Shown here: positions 5,920-6,424 of the stretch, one piece after another
Position numbering within the stretch: position 1 is the stretch's first letter
How the letters are laid out: the number at the start of each line of letters is the position of its first letter
Assembly: GCA_012798145.1 (NCBI GenBank)
Contig: JAAZNT010000036.1
Span: 1 to 6,424 of the forward strand
Source of the DNA: Thermoanaerobaculaceae bacterium
Lineage (GTDB): Bacteria; Acidobacteriota; UBA4820
Length of the DNA: 6,424 bases
Direction of reading: 5' to 3'
The notes under the pieces: model-generated
Databases searched by the model: none
Seen by the model: the letters and a program-made list of their open reading frames with translations, nothing else
Told to the model about the DNA's origin: nothing
Translations under genes and position numbers: made by a program

Positions 5920-6424
5920 TTATTCTTTCTCCAGAAGTTCAAAAATCTTTTTGTAATTTTGCTTAATTGAGAATAACGGCTTGAAATCTGTTGAAGTTAA
6001 ATTGAATTTAAGGAGTTCTTTTTTCACTTTATCTTTCTCAATTTTGACTCCTCTTTCAATAATTCTTCTGATTGCAAGCAGAGCGGCTTCTCTGACCTGC
6101 CAGAAAAAGTGGTCCTTAAATGAAAGAATGTGTTCTAAAGCGTCTTCGTCTCCAATTTCACCAAGAAGCAAAATCGATTCTTTGGCGACTTCAAATTCAC
6201 TGTCTAAAGATAGTTTTTTTGCAAATTCAATAATTTCTAGGTTGCTTAAAAGTTTGGCACTTTCTTTTTGAGCAAGAAGAAGTGCTGCAGAACGAGTTTC
6301 GTAATAAGGATCTGAAAAAGCCACCCTCAAAATCTTTGTCAATTCTTCAACTTTGATATTGTATTCTCTCAAAGAAAGCAGGGAGTTTCTTCTTAAAAAT
6401 CCAACATTTTTAAATTCTTCTCCT
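5920..6424 (-). CDS. HEAT-repeat protein, 5' end beyond the window
   Basis: The reading frame is open to the right edge: 167 codons from 6423 to the TAA at 5920-5922. The gene therefore starts outside the window, and the TTG at 6372 is probably internal. Residues before that TTG (EEFKNVGFLRRNSLL) look like an ordinary HEAT helix. The visible part holds about three to four helical pairs of the HEAT type: DPYYETRSAALLLA, then DSEFEVAKESILLLGEIGDEDALEHI, then DHFFWQVREAALLAIRRI. A final Lys-rich helical region ends in LLEKE. There is no signal peptide or membrane segment in the visible part, so it is probably a cytoplasmic scaffold or adaptor. Its partner is unknown. The stop is 1 nt before the mraY ATG, and its last codons contain the mraY ribosome binding site, so the two are likely co-translated. 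Confidence 0.75.
   Translation of the reverse strand, partial: GEEFKNVGFLRRNSLLSLREYNIKVEELTKILRVAFSDPYYETRSAALLLAQKESAKLLSNLEIIEFAKKLSLDSEFEVAKESILLLGEIGDEDALEHILSFKDHFFWQVREAALLAIRRIIERGVKIEKDKVKKELLKFNLTSTDFKPLFSIKQNYKKIFELLEKE

Noticed and set aside
1..6424. CRISPR arrays, tRNA genes, insertion sequences
   Set aside because: I saw no regularly spaced repeats, no tRNA T-loop pattern and no transposase motifs on either strand.

Overview
The window is AT-rich (about 33-42% GC in lines I counted). Its five protein genes all lie on the minus strand, so transcription runs from right to left. The left-most ~360 bases hold no convincing protein gene. They contain a compact GC-rich block (~61% GC) that folds into a long rod on paper. 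Lys/Glu-rich proteins together with a GC-rich RNA-like block in AT-rich DNA suggest a thermophilic bacterium. The phylum cannot be fixed from this window. The S55-type protein and the propeller/Ig protein resemble, from memory, families I associate with Acidobacteriota and some uncultured lineages.

Layout in transcription order: a HEAT-repeat protein, cut by the right edge (5920-6424); mraY, the lipid I synthase of peptidoglycan synthesis (4812-5918), starting 1 nt after the HEAT gene stops; an exported SpoIVB/S55-like protein (3110-4801), 10 nt after mraY; an exported seven-blade propeller plus Ig/FN3-like protein (1173-3113), overlapping its predecessor by 4 nt (ATGA); and a membrane-anchored HExxH metallopeptidase of the MA-like type (361-1176), overlapping by 4 nt (TTGA) if its best-supported TTG start is used. 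This tight packing argues for one operon with translational coupling.

The last three genes all have N-terminal signal sequences and form an envelope module: a possible serine protease, a large extracellular propeller/adhesion-like protein and a tail-anchored metalloprotease. Their co-transcription with mraY hints at a role in envelope biogenesis or processing, but the sequence gives no substrate.

Downstream, complement(120-250) forms a nested stem of at least six helices. Three pairs in it are G-U on the minus strand but A-C on the plus strand, so the minus strand is the likely RNA. I could not match it to 5S, SRP, RNase P, tmRNA, 6S or any riboswitch I know. It is followed by two perfect inverted repeats with GAA triloops; the outer one (12-37) has T-runs on both sides and looks like a bidirectional terminator. 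The RNA candidate and the permuted order of the S55 catalytic motifs are the two most interesting points here.
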